A stretch of DNA of 64,000 nucleotides from Marinobacter sp. SS5-14b (GCF_030541005.1 NZ_JASSVM010000004.1:310001-374000); one strand, 5' to 3'. Counted from the first letter of the stretch, positions 53,125-63,478 are shown. The notes: generated by a model not told the origin, from the sequence alone. Numbers and translations are program-made.

Positions 53125-55178
53125 GCACCGTCACCGCAGGCAGAGCAGATATCAACCAGCGGCGTTCCCTCCCGGGCCGCGCTTTCGAGGGTTTTGATCT
53201 GCGAGACCGCACCGGTTGATACCGCCACCGGCCCGTTAAGTTTGATAGAGGGCGAATCGATAGTCACTCCCCCGGAATCAATGGTGATTTTGCCCCCCGG
53301 CCCCTGGATCACAACACTTTCGCTGCCAGTTAGGGTGAGGTTCCGGGTGTGGATCAGGGCCCTCTCGCCGGCCTCTAACAGTACCTTGCCCTGCACTTTC
53401 TGGGTGTAGTGACCACCTACTTCCAGGTCATGATTGGCATGGCTGTATTCGTGCCTCCGATCAGTTACTTCCAGCCGATAGTGGCGACCAACGTTGGTAA
53501 AGCGGTCACGGGCAACCTCCAGAGTCTGGTCCTGGCCAATGGTGGTTTTCTGATCGCGGCCAATATCTGTCTGTTCATCACGGGTTACGTTCAGGCGCTG
53601 GTCGTTACCGATGTGTTTTTCACGGTCGTTGCCAACGGAATAAGTCTGGTTGTTGTAGATCTCCAGCTCGTGATCTTTCTGGGCCCTCAGATAAACGAGC
53701 TGTTTGTCTTTTTCGTCCTCGAAGCTGAGTTCGTTGTAACCACCACCCTGATGGGTCTGGGTGCGGAGGACCGTTTTGGTCCGGTTAGTCGGCAGGCTAT
53801 ACGGCGGCATATTGGTGGCATGATAGGTTCGCCCGGTGATAATAGGCTGATCCGGATCACCATCCAGAAAACTCACGATGACCTCGTGCCCCACCCGCGG
53901 CAGTGCGACCACGCCGTACTGCCCGCCGGCCCAGCCCTGGCTTACCCGCAGCCAGGCGCTACTGTGCTCATTATCCTGGCTATAACGGTCCCAGGGGAAA
54001 AGCACCTTCACCCGGCCATAGCGATCGCAATAGATTTCTTCGCCCTCAGGTCCGGTCACGCGGGCTATTTGGGGCCCATCCATGACAGGTCGGCAGTTAT
54101 CGTTTGCCGGGCACCAGTTCACCGTGGCCGGAACCGCGCTGAACTCGTTGGTATAGGTGGTCGGCGCCGGCCCAGCCTCCTCTTCTAACGCCTGAGGTTG
54201 AACCCCGCGATGAACGACACTGGTCAGCAGCCAGTCTGCATTGACCGCGTCATCGAAATGCCCCTCAAGACCAAAACGCCCGCCAGCAGTGAAGTCGGGG
54301 CGGTTACTTTTGCCGCTGGCGGTGCAAGCATTGCTCCGCAGAGCCTCAAGACGCGCCTTGGTAAAGGGAGCGCCAGACGCATCCTGTTTATACCGCCCCG
54401 GATAATCGAAATGCTCATAGCCCGGGCGCTGCTTCGAGAGATCCGACGCCACCTCTGTGTGATCCAACCCGTAGGCGGGATTCGTGAAGGTGTAGTCTTT
54501 CATGGCGACCCCTGCAACGCTGACACGGTCCAGAGTATCGAATGCGAACACGCAGGGCTGTCTGGAGCTGCCACCGGCCGTGGAATTATAGAGAGCGGGT
54601 GGCAGTGCTAGCGCCTCGCGGTGATGGTCCGACAGGATCAGTTCAGTGCCATCGGAGCCATGTTCAGCACGATAGTGCCAACCTTCCTCCGCCGCGAGCC
54701 GCTGGATAAACGCCAGGTCCGACTCCCGGTACTGAACACAATATTCCCGCTCTTCCGGCGTGCGCAGGAGACTGAACCGGGTACCACTGACACCGCGCTC
54801 TTCCAGCAGGGTACGGATAATCTGTTCAGGGGCCTGATGCTGAGAGATCCGACTGTTGCGGCCGAGCCCAAGGCGCCAGAGCGGAGAGCGTATCGTGAGG
54901 TAATAGCAGGTTCTTCGGTGGCCCGCCGAGCCACGGCCAAATTCCGCAACCACGCCCCGGAACTGACGCAGCAACTCGCCGTCCAGGTAAACACGCAACT
55001 CAGCTTCCTGTTCGAGAAATTCGGACGCCCCGATACTGGACAGGTGGCTGAAGGCGGTAATCGTGAGAGAGAAAACGTCTGACAACGCTTCCCTAGCTTC
55101 AAACTCATACACACTAAAGACATCAATCGGTTGCTCACCGACCAACACGGTGAACTGAAGTCCGTTTCCACTTTGCAT
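53121..55178 (-). CDS. vgrG: Type VI secretion tip protein VgrG
   Basis: 685 residues. gp27-like head (EFEAREALSDVFSLTITAFS, RRTCYYLTIRSPLWRLGLGRNSRIS, CVQYRESDLAFIQRLAAEEGWHYRAEHG), OB-fold region (IYCDRYGRVKVLFPWDR, SSAWLRVSQGWAGGQYGVVALPRVGHEVIVSFLDGDPDQPIITGRTYHATN), then gp5-like repeats and a short C-terminal tail without an enzyme domain. ATG 55178 follows AAGGAAG. No other T6SS structural gene is in the window, so this is an orphan vgrG island. Confidence 0.95.
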   Translation of the reverse strand: MQSGNGLQFTVLVGEQPIDVFSVYEFEAREALSDVFSLTITAFSHLSSIGASEFLEQEAELRVYLDGELLRQFRGVVAEFGRGSAGHRRTCYYLTIRSPLWRLGLGRNSRISQHQAPEQIIRTLLEERGVSGTRFSLLRTPEEREYCVQYRESDLAFIQRLAAEEGWHYRAEHGSDGTELILSDHHREALALPPALYNSTAGGSSRQPCVFAFDTLDRVSVAGVAMKDYTFTNPAYGLDHTEVASDLSKQRPGYEHFDYPGRYKQDASGAPFTKARLEALRSNACTASGKSNRPDFTAGGRFGLEGHFDDAVNADWLLTSVVHRGVQPQALEEEAGPAPTTYTNEFSAVPATVNWCPANDNCRPVMDGPQIARVTGPEGEEIYCDRYGRVKVLFPWDRYSQDNEHSSAWLRVSQGWAGGQYGVVALPRVGHEVIVSFLDGDPDQPIITGRTYHATNMPPYSLPTNRTKTVLRTQTHQGGGYNELSFEDEKDKQLVYLRAQKDHELEIYNNQTYSVGNDREKHIGNDQRLNVTRDEQTDIGRDQKTTIGQDQTLEVARDRFTNVGRHYRLEVTDRRHEYSHANHDLEVGGHYTQKVQGKVLLEAGERALIHTRNLTLTGSESVVIQGPGGKITIDSGGVTIDSPSIKLNGPVAVSTGAVSQIKTLESAAREGTPLVDICSACGDGA

Positions 55179-55367
55179 TGCGTGCTTCCTTTGCTCGACT
55201 CAAGCCTTTCCATGTTGAAACATCGCTCTATGATTCCATGAGCGCAAAGACGATCAAAACATGCCCAAGACTAGCAGCTGACCAGTTTCAATCAAGTGCC
55301 CAAAAGATTGCATTTCGTTTAATTGTCGACCGACCAAGGTTTAGTTTCGAATGGCAGGAGACTTCCG

Positions 55368-55373
55368 TATAAT
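55368..55373 (+). promoter_or_regulatory. -10 box of the ppa promoter
   Basis: A perfect TATAAT 57 bases before the ppa ATG; the -35 region is weak (TTTCGA at 17 bases). Confidence 0.45.
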
Positions 55374-55429
55374 TGCGCTCACTTTTCAAACGCAGTTAAA
55401 CGTACCTAACGCATCAGGAAGGATCTCCC

Positions 55430-55957
55430 ATGCAATTCGACAATATCCCCGCTGGCAAAAACCCGCCAGAAGACATCTACGTAGCCATCGAAATCCCGGC
55501 TAACAGCTCCCCGGTCAAGTACGAGCTGGACAAAGACATGGGCGCCCTGCTGGTCGACCGCTTCATGGCTACGCCCATGTTCTACCCGGCCAACTACGGC
55601 TTTATCCCCCACACCCTGGCTGACGACGGCGATCCACTGGACGTACTGGTGGTAACCCCCTACCCGATTCAGGCTGGCTCCGTCATTCGCTGCCGCCCGG
55701 TAGGCGTCCTGAACATGGAAGACGAAGCCGGTGGCGACGCCAAGCTGGTAGCGGTTCCCCACGACAAGCTGACCACCACGTACCACAACGTGAAAGAAAT
55801 CACGGATCTGCCTGAGCTGCTGCGGGACCAGATCAAGCACTTCTTTGAGAACTACAAAACTCTGGAGCCCGGCAAGTGGGTGAAAGTGCAAGGCTGGGGC
55901 AACGCTGCCGAAGCCAAGCAAGCGATTGTTGACTCGGTAAACGCCTACAAAGGCTGA
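55430..55957 (+). CDS. ppa: Inorganic pyrophosphatase (family I)
   Basis: 175 residues, the normal E. coli-type length. Hydrolyses pyrophosphate to drive biosynthesis. The signature [10 protein letters not shown] and flanking YEIDK-like [33 protein letters not shown] and DAKLVAVP supply the metal-binding Asp/Glu and substrate Lys/Tyr. A strong terminator follows. Confidence 0.97.
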   Translation: MQFDNIPAGKNPPEDIYVAIEIPANSSPVKYELDKDMGALLVDRFMATPMFYPANYGFIPHTLADDGDPLDVLVVTPYPIQAGSVIRCRPVGVLNMEDEAGGDAKLVAVPHDKLTTTYHNVKEITDLPELLRDQIKHFFENYKTLEPGKWVKVQGWGNAAEAKQAIVDSVNAYKG

Positions 55958-55972
55958 TATCGTTTCAGACAC

Positions 55973-56011
55973 AAAAAAGCCGGGCAGTTTTGATACTGCC
56001 CGGCTTTTTTG
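55973..56011. terminator. Intrinsic terminator of ppa (usable on both strands)
   Basis: AAAAAAGCCGGGCAG pairs with CTGCCCGGCTTTTTT around a short loop, giving an A run and a T run on both strands between ppa and the convergent DUF2333 gene. Confidence 0.92.
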
Positions 56012-56042
56012 TGTGTACTGCCTTCCCTGGCCGCCGCTATTA

Positions 56043-57095
56043 TTAGCCCCTCGACAGCAAATCGCGCATATCGCTGATCGCCGCATTGGCGCGGGAGAGG
56101 TAGGCGGCCATGGTCAGCGAATGGTTCGCCAGCATACCAAAGCCGCTGCCGTTCAGAATCACCGGGCTCCACATGGATTCCTGGGTGCCTTCCAGCTCGA
56201 TTATGATCTGCTTTACGCTGGCCATCGCATTCTTGTCCTGAAGGACTTTTCGGAAATCCACTTCAATGGCCCGGAAAATGTGCAACAACGCCCAGGCACT
56301 GCCGCGCGCTTCGTAAAACACGTCGTCGATCTTGGTCCAGTCGGTTTTGACATCGTCACCGCCGACGGCCTCGGACAGCGGGTCTTCAGGATCAATGTTC
56401 GTCATAGCCTCGGCCACCGATGCTTTACCCACGCTTTCGCTAAGCGTTCTTGAAAGACTACCAAGACGCGTTTCAAGATCAGCCAGCCAGTTACTCAGAT
56501 TATCGGCCCGGGCAAAAAACTGGGCATCGGGCTGTTGCGGATCAGACATCCGGTTCAGGTAGCGCTTCAAGGCATTAACGCTGCGACGGTACTCATTTTC
56601 CGTGGATGGAATGGCCCAGCTTTCACTGTCAAAGTGCAGTTGTGGTTCGGCAATGATGAGATCGGGATCTTCCGCCGACTGGCTCTGTGAACGACTGATG
56701 TCCTTGCGCAGCGCGCGGGAAAGATCCCTAAGCTGCACCAGCACCCCGTATTCCCAGTTCGGCATATTGTCGAGCCACAGGCCCGGCGGAAAAATGTCGT
56801 TGGAAATGTAGCCGCCAGGCTTGTCCAGAAGCGTCTCGGCCAGATGAATCATGGTCGCAGTGGTTGCAAACCCGGTCACCGGCTCCCGATCCATTGAAGT
56901 GGCCAGTGTTCGGGTATGCTCCCGTACCGAGAACGTATCCGGCTCGCTGCTCCAGATGATACCCAGCACCATAGCAACCAGCAGGTAAACCACCAGCAGC
57001 ACCAGCACGAGCTTGCCGATTACGCCACTACCGCCAGCGTAATCCTGAACATCGTCTTTCTTGTCCCTGAAGTACTGTCTGATCTTGCCTGCCAT
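56043..57095 (-). CDS. DUF2333 family membrane-anchored protein
   Basis: 350 residues from ATG 57095 (MAGKIRQYFRDKKDD), with AGGAG 12 bases upstream; earlier in-frame Met would overlap the upstream gene. One membrane helix near the N-terminus (VIGKLVLVLLVVYLLVAMVLGIIW) leads to a large, mostly helical periplasmic domain with GFATTATMIHLAETLLDKPGGYISNDIFPPG. Matches DUF2333, found in pseudomonads and relatives, with no known function. Lies 22 bp after the LapD-like gene, so likely co-transcribed. Confidence 0.85.
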   Translation of the reverse strand: MAGKIRQYFRDKKDDVQDYAGGSGVIGKLVLVLLVVYLLVAMVLGIIWSSEPDTFSVREHTRTLATSMDREPVTGFATTATMIHLAETLLDKPGGYISNDIFPPGLWLDNMPNWEYGVLVQLRDLSRALRKDISRSQSQSAEDPDLIIAEPQLHFDSESWAIPSTENEYRRSVNALKRYLNRMSDPQQPDAQFFARADNLSNWLADLETRLGSLSRTLSESVGKASVAEAMTNIDPEDPLSEAVGGDDVKTDWTKIDDVFYEARGSAWALLHIFRAIEVDFRKVLQDKNAMASVKQIIIELEGTQESMWSPVILNGSGFGMLANHSLTMAAYLSRANAAISDMRDLLSRG

Positions 57096-57117
57096 AAAGC
57101 TGCTAATCTCCTGTTGG

Positions 57118-59103
57118 TTATTCGTCGGCCGCGAACGGCCTGCCCAGATGGTATCCCATGGCGCCATCAATACCCAGCTTACAGAGTACCGAGTATTCAG
57201 CGCCGGTTTCCACCCCGGTGGCAAACACTCTCACGCCCCTGCTCCGGGCAATCCCGATGACGGACTCAAGCCAGAAACGGTTATCCGCGTGGCTGTCCAG
57301 GTCATGTATGAAGCTGTTATCGATACGCAGAGCCCGGAAAGGCAGATTCCTCAGATAACTGAAAGGAACACCGCCCACGCCAAAGCGGTCCACCAGAACG
57401 GGCACGCCCATGTTTGCAAGTGCGCGCACCAACTCCCCGGCCTGCTTCCGGTGATGGTGCAGTGTGACTTCGGAGACACCTATCCAGAGGCGCCCAGCCA
57501 CCGTCCCTGCGGACCGGAGACGGGCCAGCATATCGTCACAGAAAGACGCATCTGAAACCGACGCGGATCCGAGCGAGACAGCCAGAACCTCATCAGGGTT
57601 ACCGGCAAGCCGCTCCAACACACTGGAAATCAACAGCCGGTCGATATCTGCCACGAGGCCAAGTCGCTCAGCCATAGGCACAAACAGGCCGGCCTTCAAG
57701 GCGCCTTCTGTGGTGTTGATGCGGGAAAACACCTGATAATGAACCAACTGCTCGTCAGGCCCTTTGACCATAGGCTGCAGCCAAAGCGATATGTTCTGGT
57801 CACGTATGGCCTGACTGATGATGGCCCGCCAGGTTTCCATGTTGTGATGGCTCTCCGAGGAGGTTTCTTCCATCCAGCAGCCTGACTCCTCGCGTTGCTG
57901 GGCCGCGCGCAAGGCTTCGTCTGCCGCCGCCAGCAAATCACGCACCCCGGCTCCCGCGGCAGCTACCGCCAGCCCCGCATGCACTGAAGTGTCTACAGGA
58001 TCGGCCATATCGGCGTAGAGCCCATCCAGCTCCTCAACCAACTCCCCGGCCCAGACTCTGGCATCGGCCGCCGATGCCCCCGGCAGGAATACGGCAAACT
58101 CGGCCCCCGTCCTGCGGCCCGCAAAGGATTCCGCATGGCGCAATACGAATGCCCTGAGGCTTTTTGCCACCTGCTTTAACAAGCGGTCACCTTCGTCGCG
58201 GCCATAGGCGCGGTTGTAGTCCACAAAATAACCCAGCTGGATCATCATCAACACACCGGGTGCGGCTTTCTCTTCGGACTCCACCTCCACTTTCAGGCGT
58301 TGGTCGAATGCACCCCGGCTTGCCAGGCCGGTGACTGGGTCTTCGTTGTTCACCTTCCGTAAATGCTGAATTAACTTGCCCTGACCTTCGAAGAGCTGAC
58401 CAAGATCGTCCGCCATCTGATTCATGGCTTCGGTTACCTGGTTCAGTTCACGGGTGGAGCGCAACGACACGCGCTTCCGGAAGTCTCTCTGACCAAGGGC
58501 CCGCGCCTGCACTTCCAGCGCTTTCAGAGGGCTGAGTATGCGCCGCAGCAGAAGCCACAATGCGAACAGGCCGGCACCACCAATCACCAGAGCAGCCAGC
58601 ACTAACCCGCTGGTGATCCGCCACAGATCGTCATAGGCACGGCCCGGATGGCTGACCACATGCACCTTGCCCAACCGGGCCCAGCCGCGAACCACCTCGG
58701 CTTCAGCCTCAGGCCGAGGCAGGGCGGCAAGCGTGATAAACCAGCCGGGCGCTGCGTTGGCATTCAGGGGCATGCTCCGGCCCGCGATGACCGTGCCATC
58801 GTGGGCCAGGTACTTGACGGACAGGTAGCGCCCACTGTCAAAAACCGCGTCAATGAGCGATGCAGAGGCTACCGGGTCAGAGCCATCAATGGCGTTGGAG
58901 AGCGATAACCCCGTGGCCGTCGCCCCGTCGCGGGCATGTGCCGTAAGCTGGGCGGCAACATAGTCACGGAAATGGCTGTAACTGGTGATAAAGGCCGCCA
59001 GCAGGATGACCACCAACAAACTGCCTGTAAACAGCAACAGCAGCCCCTGGAGACTGATCACTCCGCACTGCCAGCGACTGTGCTTTTCCTGCATCCCTGC
59101 CAT
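57118..59103 (-). CDS. LapD-like c-di-GMP receptor with degenerate GGDEF and EAL domains
   Basis: 661 residues. Order: membrane helix (~17-41), periplasmic LapD/MoxY-type sensor domain, second helix (~168-190), HAMP (~190-245), GGDEF (~260-415), EAL (~425-660). The GGDEF site reads RTGAEF and the EAL site VFS, so neither synthesis nor breakdown of c-di-GMP is expected; the protein should bind c-di-GMP and signal across the membrane. In pseudomonads LapD sequesters the protease LapG to control adhesin release, but no lapG or adhesin gene is in this window. Confidence 0.85.
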   Translation of the reverse strand: MAGMQEKHSRWQCGVISLQGLLLLFTGSLLVVILLAAFITSYSHFRDYVAAQLTAHARDGATATGLSLSNAIDGSDPVASASLIDAVFDSGRYLSVKYLAHDGTVIAGRSMPLNANAAPGWFITLAALPRPEAEAEVVRGWARLGKVHVVSHPGRAYDDLWRITSGLVLAALVIGGAGLFALWLLLRRILSPLKALEVQARALGQRDFRKRVSLRSTRELNQVTEAMNQMADDLGQLFEGQGKLIQHLRKVNNEDPVTGLASRGAFDQRLKVEVESEEKAAPGVLMMIQLGYFVDYNRAYGRDEGDRLLKQVAKSLRAFVLRHAESFAGRRTGAEFAVFLPGASAADARVWAGELVEELDGLYADMADPVDTSVHAGLAVAAAGAGVRDLLAAADEALRAAQQREESGCWMEETSSESHHNMETWRAIISQAIRDQNISLWLQPMVKGPDEQLVHYQVFSRINTTEGALKAGLFVPMAERLGLVADIDRLLISSVLERLAGNPDEVLAVSLGSASVSDASFCDDMLARLRSAGTVAGRLWIGVSEVTLHHHRKQAGELVRALANMGVPVLVDRFGVGGVPFSYLRNLPFRALRIDNSFIHDLDSHADNRFWLESVIGIARSRGVRVFATGVETGAEYSVLCKLGIDGAMGYHLGRPFAADE

Positions 59104-59313
59104 GTCTGAATAGGCCCCGGCCTGTTATCTGAGCTGAAGAATCACTGTGACATATCCCGCAGAGTTGACAAACATTTACAGTGTGCAACCTACGCCCACA
59201 ACATTAAACACTATAGACTCTACCCAAAGACTATGAAGCCTCTGTATAACTCCTTAAAAGAAAAAGTTCGTCCTGCCGGGTCGGACAACCAATAACAGAC
59301 AGGCCGGAGCACA

Positions 59314-60924
59314 ATGAACGACGAAAGCCAGAAAGAAAAACTCAGGCAGCACTTCGCGCGCCGCGTAACCACCCAGGCTCGGGTGGTTCTGGACACCTGG
59401 CAGAAAATTCACGAGGACAGAGCGCAGGCACAGGCGCACCGGGACAGCCTTCTGTCCGCGACCGACAAACTGGTGCGCTACGCCCGCCGCTTTGAGATGG
59501 ACAGCCACACCGGCGCCGGCGACCACCTTCTCAAGCTGCTCACGGACTGGCTCCCGAACACTCCGCTGGATGATGACCAACTGAAAGCGCTGGAAGAGGC
59601 GACCGAAGCGCTTCGTCACTGTACCCAGAGGCGCAGCGACCAGGACGACAGCACACCCCAGCAGTTCCGGCGAACTCCGATCTACATTGCGCTTGCCAAC
59701 GACGAAGTCTCCTCCCGAATGATTCGTCAGCTGGAGTTTTTTGGCTTTCGAGCATCGGCCTTCAATTCCCACAGGGATCTGATGGAAGCCTGCGCGCTGA
59801 GCAAACCGGAAACCATTCTCATGGACGTCAATTTTGGCGGTGAGGTTTCTGCCGGGATCGCGACCGTGGAGCAACTTCAGGAGCAACACGACACGCCCAT
59901 TCCCATCATTTTCATGAGCGATGAAGACGGCACTATTGAAACCCGCCTGAGAGCGTCCCGCTGTGGCGGTGAAGAGTTTTTCTACCCAGCCGTCGATCCT
60001 GGCCAGCTGATCGAAAAAATTGAGACCTACACCCACGGCAACACCGTGGAGCCTTATAAAGTGCTGGTGCTCGACGACTCGCGGGCGCAGGCCAAATACA
60101 TGGAAACGGTGCTGAAAAAAGCGGGCATGACCGCCCACATCATCACCGACCCGATGCAGATCATTCACGCGCTGGAAGAATTCTCGCCCGAGATCATCAT
60201 TCTCGACATGTACATGCCCGGCTGCACCGGCATGGAAATCGCCCGGGTTATCCGTCAGCAGGACCGCTTCCACAGCGTGCCCATCATCTATCTGTCAGCG
60301 GAAGACGACGTCAGCAAACAGCTGCACGCCATGAGCCTGGGTGGAGACGACTTCCTCACCAAACCCATAGACCCCAAGCACCTGATTGCCACACTGCATA
60401 ATCGGGGCCGCAGAGCACGATCTCTGCTGGCCCTGATGATTCGAGACAGCCTTACCGGCCTGTTCAATCACACGCACACCCTGCATCTGCTGGAACAGGA
60501 AATCGTGCGATCGAGGCAGAAAGATCAGCCATTATGCTTCGCGATGATCGACCTGGACTACTTCAAAAAAGTGAACGACACCTTCGGCCATCCCATCGGT
60601 GATCGTATTCTCCGAAGCCTGTCCATGTTCCTCAAACAGCGGTTGCGTAAAACGGACCATATTGGCCGATATGGCGGCGAAGAGTTTGCCATCATCCTGC
60701 CCAATACCCGGCCCGGGGATGCCCGCAACGTGGTCAATGAAATTCGTGAGCGCTTTTCAGAACTGGTACAACAGGCCGGAGACCGCGAATTCAACGTCAC
60801 CTTCAGTTGCGGAATTGCCGCCTGGCAGAACGACAACTCCCAGTCCCTGTGCGAGCGGGCCGATCGCGCTCTGTACGTCTCCAAAGAGAACGGCCGCAAC
60901 TGCGTTACCCTGGCCGACGACTGA
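59314..60924 (+). CDS. Response regulator diguanylate cyclase with two receiver domains
   Basis: 536 residues. A helical N-terminus (~1-110) precedes receiver 1 (~120-240, Asp171) and receiver 2 (~248-365: Asp254/255, phosphoacceptor Asp298 in IIILDMYMPGCTG, Lys350 in DDFLTKPID). The GGDEF domain follows with an intact active site RYGGEEFAIILP (454-458) and a feedback I-site Arg445-x-x-Asp448. It should make c-di-GMP when phosphorylated; the kinase is not encoded nearby. It diverges from the LapD-like receptor gene, suggesting a linked circuit. Confidence 0.93.
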   Translation: MNDESQKEKLRQHFARRVTTQARVVLDTWQKIHEDRAQAQAHRDSLLSATDKLVRYARRFEMDSHTGAGDHLLKLLTDWLPNTPLDDDQLKALEEATEALRHCTQRRSDQDDSTPQQFRRTPIYIALANDEVSSRMIRQLEFFGFRASAFNSHRDLMEACALSKPETILMDVNFGGEVSAGIATVEQLQEQHDTPIPIIFMSDEDGTIETRLRASRCGGEEFFYPAVDPGQLIEKIETYTHGNTVEPYKVLVLDDSRAQAKYMETVLKKAGMTAHIITDPMQIIHALEEFSPEIIILDMYMPGCTGMEIARVIRQQDRFHSVPIIYLSAEDDVSKQLHAMSLGGDDFLTKPIDPKHLIATLHNRGRRARSLLALMIRDSLTGLFNHTHTLHLLEQEIVRSRQKDQPLCFAMIDLDYFKKVNDTFGHPIGDRILRSLSMFLKQRLRKTDHIGRYGGEEFAIILPNTRPGDARNVVNEIRERFSELVQQAGDREFNVTFSCGIAAWQNDNSQSLCERADRALYVSKENGRNCVTLADD

Positions 60925-60994
60925 ACCTTCCGGGCCGGGCGCCCTGCCCGGCCCATGAAACCAATGTCGAATACCAGCACCGCTTGCCATGATC

Positions 60995-61086
60995 GACAAT
61001 GATTGTCATCAACGAAATGTCATCGCGCCACTGGCAATTGCTGTGTAATCTTTTTTCAGGGTCAAACGACAATCGTCCAGATTGTC
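60995..61086. promoter_or_regulatory. Two GACAAT/ATTGTC inverted repeats upstream of aroQ-accBC
   Basis: GACAATGATTGTC (60995-61007) and GACAATC-5-GATTGTC (61068-61086) lie 61 bp apart in the 260-bp region before aroQ. They look like paired sites for one regulator. The first is also two mismatches from a Fur-box core (GATAATGATTATC). Confidence 0.45.
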
Positions 61087-61184
61087 AAAAAGTGTTGATC
61101 TGAAGGTAACAAGCACGCACCATTTGGGTAACGTGCCGATATCTTCGGCGATCCTGTTCAAATAAAACCAAGGCAAAATTTACC

Positions 61185-61625
61185 ATGTCGACCATACTTG
61201 TGCTCCATGGCCCCAATCTCAACATGCTCGGCACGCGCGAGCCTGAGGTCTATGGTTATGAGACCCTGGCCGATATTGACGACCGTTTGCGACAGACAGC
61301 GGCCGAGAAGGGCCACCACTTGCTCCACCTGCAATCAAACGCAGAGTATGAGCTGATCGAAAGAGTGCACGAAGCCCGGGCAGAAGGCGTGGATTTCATC
61401 ATTATCAATCCCGCCGCCTTCACCCACACCAGCATTGCCCTGCGAGATGCCATGCTGGCATCCGGCATTGCGTTTATAGAAGTGCATCTTTCCAACGTGT
61501 ATGCGCGTGAACCTTTCCGCCATCACTCCTATTTTTCAGATATCGCCGAGGGCGTTATCTGCGGGCTGGGCAGCCAGGGTTATGACCTGGCCCTGCAGGC
61601 TGCCCTGCATCGAATTCACCGATAG
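61185..61625 (+). CDS. aroQ: 3-dehydroquinate dehydratase, type II
   Basis: 146 residues. Third step of the shikimate pathway. Motifs: [18 protein letters not shown] with the active-site Tyr, [17 protein letters not shown], and [22 protein letters not shown] with catalytic His. The aroQ-accB-accC order is widespread in gammaproteobacteria. Confidence 0.97.
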   Translation: MSTILVLHGPNLNMLGTREPEVYGYETLADIDDRLRQTAAEKGHHLLHLQSNAEYELIERVHEARAEGVDFIIINPAAFTHTSIALRDAMLASGIAFIEVHLSNVYAREPFRHHSYFSDIAEGVICGLGSQGYDLALQAALHRIHR

Positions 61626-61652
61626 ACCAGAGACAACGGGACTGGAATAGTT

Positions 61653-62111
61653 ATGGATATTCGCAAGATCAAAAAGCTGATTGAACTGCTCGAAGAATCA
61701 GACGTCGAGGAGCTGGAGATTCACGAGGGCGACGACTCTGTGCGCATCTCCCGCCGCCGCGAACAAGCTGCGGCCGGTCACTACGTGAGCCACTACTCCG
61801 CACCGGCGCCGCAAGCTCCGGCACCCGCGGCCGAAGCCGCACCCGCGGATGCGCCTGCTGCGCCGGCAGCCATCAATGGCCACGCGGTGAAGTCGCCTAT
61901 GGTGGGCACCTTCTACCGCTCGCCATCACCCAGCGCCGCCGCCTTTGTTGAGGTGGGCCAGAAAGTAAATGCGGGCGATGTCATCTGCATTGTTGAAGCC
62001 ATGAAGATGATGAACCAGATCGAGGCCGACAAGGCTGGCACTGTCACCGAAATTCTGGTCGAAAACGGCCAGCCGGTGGAGTTTGACCAGCCCCTGGTCG
62101 TCATTTCCTGA
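61653..62111 (+). CDS. accB: Biotin carboxyl carrier protein of acetyl-CoA carboxylase
   Basis: 152 residues. N-terminal helix ([22 protein letters not shown]), an Ala/Pro linker (~50-75), and the biotinyl domain with Lys118 in VEAMKMMNQ and the thumb region. It carries carboxybiotin between AccC and AccAD in fatty-acid synthesis. accC begins 18 bp later. Confidence 0.97.
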   Translation: MDIRKIKKLIELLEESDVEELEIHEGDDSVRISRRREQAAAGHYVSHYSAPAPQAPAPAAEAAPADAPAAPAAINGHAVKSPMVGTFYRSPSPSAAAFVEVGQKVNAGDVICIVEAMKMMNQIEADKAGTVTEILVENGQPVEFDQPLVVIS

Positions 62112-62129
62112 ATTCGGTGATTGCTAACC

Positions 62130-63476
62130 ATGGCTATGTTAGAAAAAGTTCTGATCGCAAACCGCGGTGAAATCGCCCTGCGTATCCTCCGCGCCTGCAA
62201 GGAGCTGGGCATCAAAACGGTGGCGGTCCACTCACAGGTAGACCGCGACCTCATGCACGTTCGGCTGGCAGACGAGACCGTCTGTATCGGCCCGAACAGC
62301 CCGACGGAGAGCTACCTGAACATCCCCACCATCATCAGCGCTGCAGAAGTGACTGACTCGGTGGGCATTCACCCGGGCTACGGCTTTCTGGCGGAAAACG
62401 CCGATTTTGCCGAGCAGGTCGAGAAAAGCGGCTTCCGCTTCATCGGCCCGCGGGCGGAAACCATCCGCCTGATGGGCAACAAGGTATCCGCCATTGAAGC
62501 CATGAAGAAGGCCGGTGTCCCCACTGTGCCTGGCTCCGACGGCCCGCTGACCGATGACGACGAACGCAACCTGAAACTGGCCCGCCAGATCGGTTACCCG
62601 GTGATGATCAAGGCGGCCTCAGGTGGCGGCGGCCGCGGCATGCAGGTGGTGCATTCCGAGGCCGCTCTGCTCAAAGCCGTCCAGATCACCCAGACCGAAG
62701 CCAAGAACGCCTTCGGCGACCCGACCGTGTACCTGGAAAAGTTCCTGGAAACACCACGCCATGTGGAAGTTCAGGTGCTGGCCGACATGCACGGCAACGT
62801 GATTCACCTGGGTGACCGGGACTGCTCCATGCAGCGCCGCAACCAGAAAGTCATTGAGGAAGCGCCCGCGCCGAACGTGAATCCGGAATCCCGCGAGCGC
62901 ACCCTCAAAGCCTGCATCGATGCCTGTAAGGAAATCGGTTACGTCGGCGCCGGCACCTTCGAGTTCCTGTATCAGGACGGTGAGTTCTACTTCATCGAAA
63001 TGAACACCCGGGTACAGGTAGAGCACCCGGTGTCCGAAATGGTGACCGGCGTCGATATCGTGCGCGAGCAGCTGCGCATCGCCAGTGGCCTGCCGCTGCA
63101 ATACAGCCAGGACGAGATCCATATCAGCGGCCATGCCATCGAATGCCGGATCAACGCCGAAGACCCGCAAACGTTCGTGCCCAGCCCAGGCAAGGTCAAG
63201 CACTTCCATGCTCCCGGCGGCAATGGCATCCGGGTGGATTCCCATCTGTACAGCGGTTATACCGTGCCGCCGTACTACGATTCTCTGATCGCCAAACTGA
63301 TCACCTGGGGTGACGATCGGGAAATTGCCCGCCGGCGCATGAAGAATGCGCTGGATGAAATGGTGGTCGAGGGCATCAAGACCAATCAACCTCTGCATCG
63401 AAAACTGGTACGCGATGGTGGCTTTAAACAGGTAGACTTCACCATTCACTACCTCGAGAAACTGATGCGGGATTAA
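62130..63476 (+). CDS. accC: Biotin carboxylase subunit of acetyl-CoA carboxylase
   Basis: 448 residues from ATG 62130; ATG 62136 and TTG 62121 are close alternatives. N-terminal [22 protein letters not shown]-binding loop [14 protein letters not shown], and catalytic/metal residues in [31 protein letters not shown]. It carboxylates biotin on AccB with ATP and bicarbonate. prmA follows after two bases. Confidence 0.96.
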   Translation: MAMLEKVLIANRGEIALRILRACKELGIKTVAVHSQVDRDLMHVRLADETVCIGPNSPTESYLNIPTIISAAEVTDSVGIHPGYGFLAENADFAEQVEKSGFRFIGPRAETIRLMGNKVSAIEAMKKAGVPTVPGSDGPLTDDDERNLKLARQIGYPVMIKAASGGGGRGMQVVHSEAALLKAVQITQTEAKNAFGDPTVYLEKFLETPRHVEVQVLADMHGNVIHLGDRDCSMQRRNQKVIEEAPAPNVNPESRERTLKACIDACKEIGYVGAGTFEFLYQDGEFYFIEMNTRVQVEHPVSEMVTGVDIVREQLRIASGLPLQYSQDEIHISGHAIECRINAEDPQTFVPSPGKVKHFHAPGGNGIRVDSHLYSGYTVPPYYDSLIAKLITWGDDREIARRRMKNALDEMVVEGIKTNQPLHRKLVRDGGFKQVDFTIHYLEKLMRD

Positions 63477-63478
63477 CC

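Noticed and set aside
59254-60273. 339-codon open frame opposite the diguanylate cyclase
   Set aside because: Lies over the receiver domains of a clear response regulator; composition typical of antisense frames.
60932-60954. GC-rich hairpin after the diguanylate cyclase gene
   Set aside because: Nine-bp perfect stem (GGGCCGGGC) but no T run follows, so not listed as a terminator.
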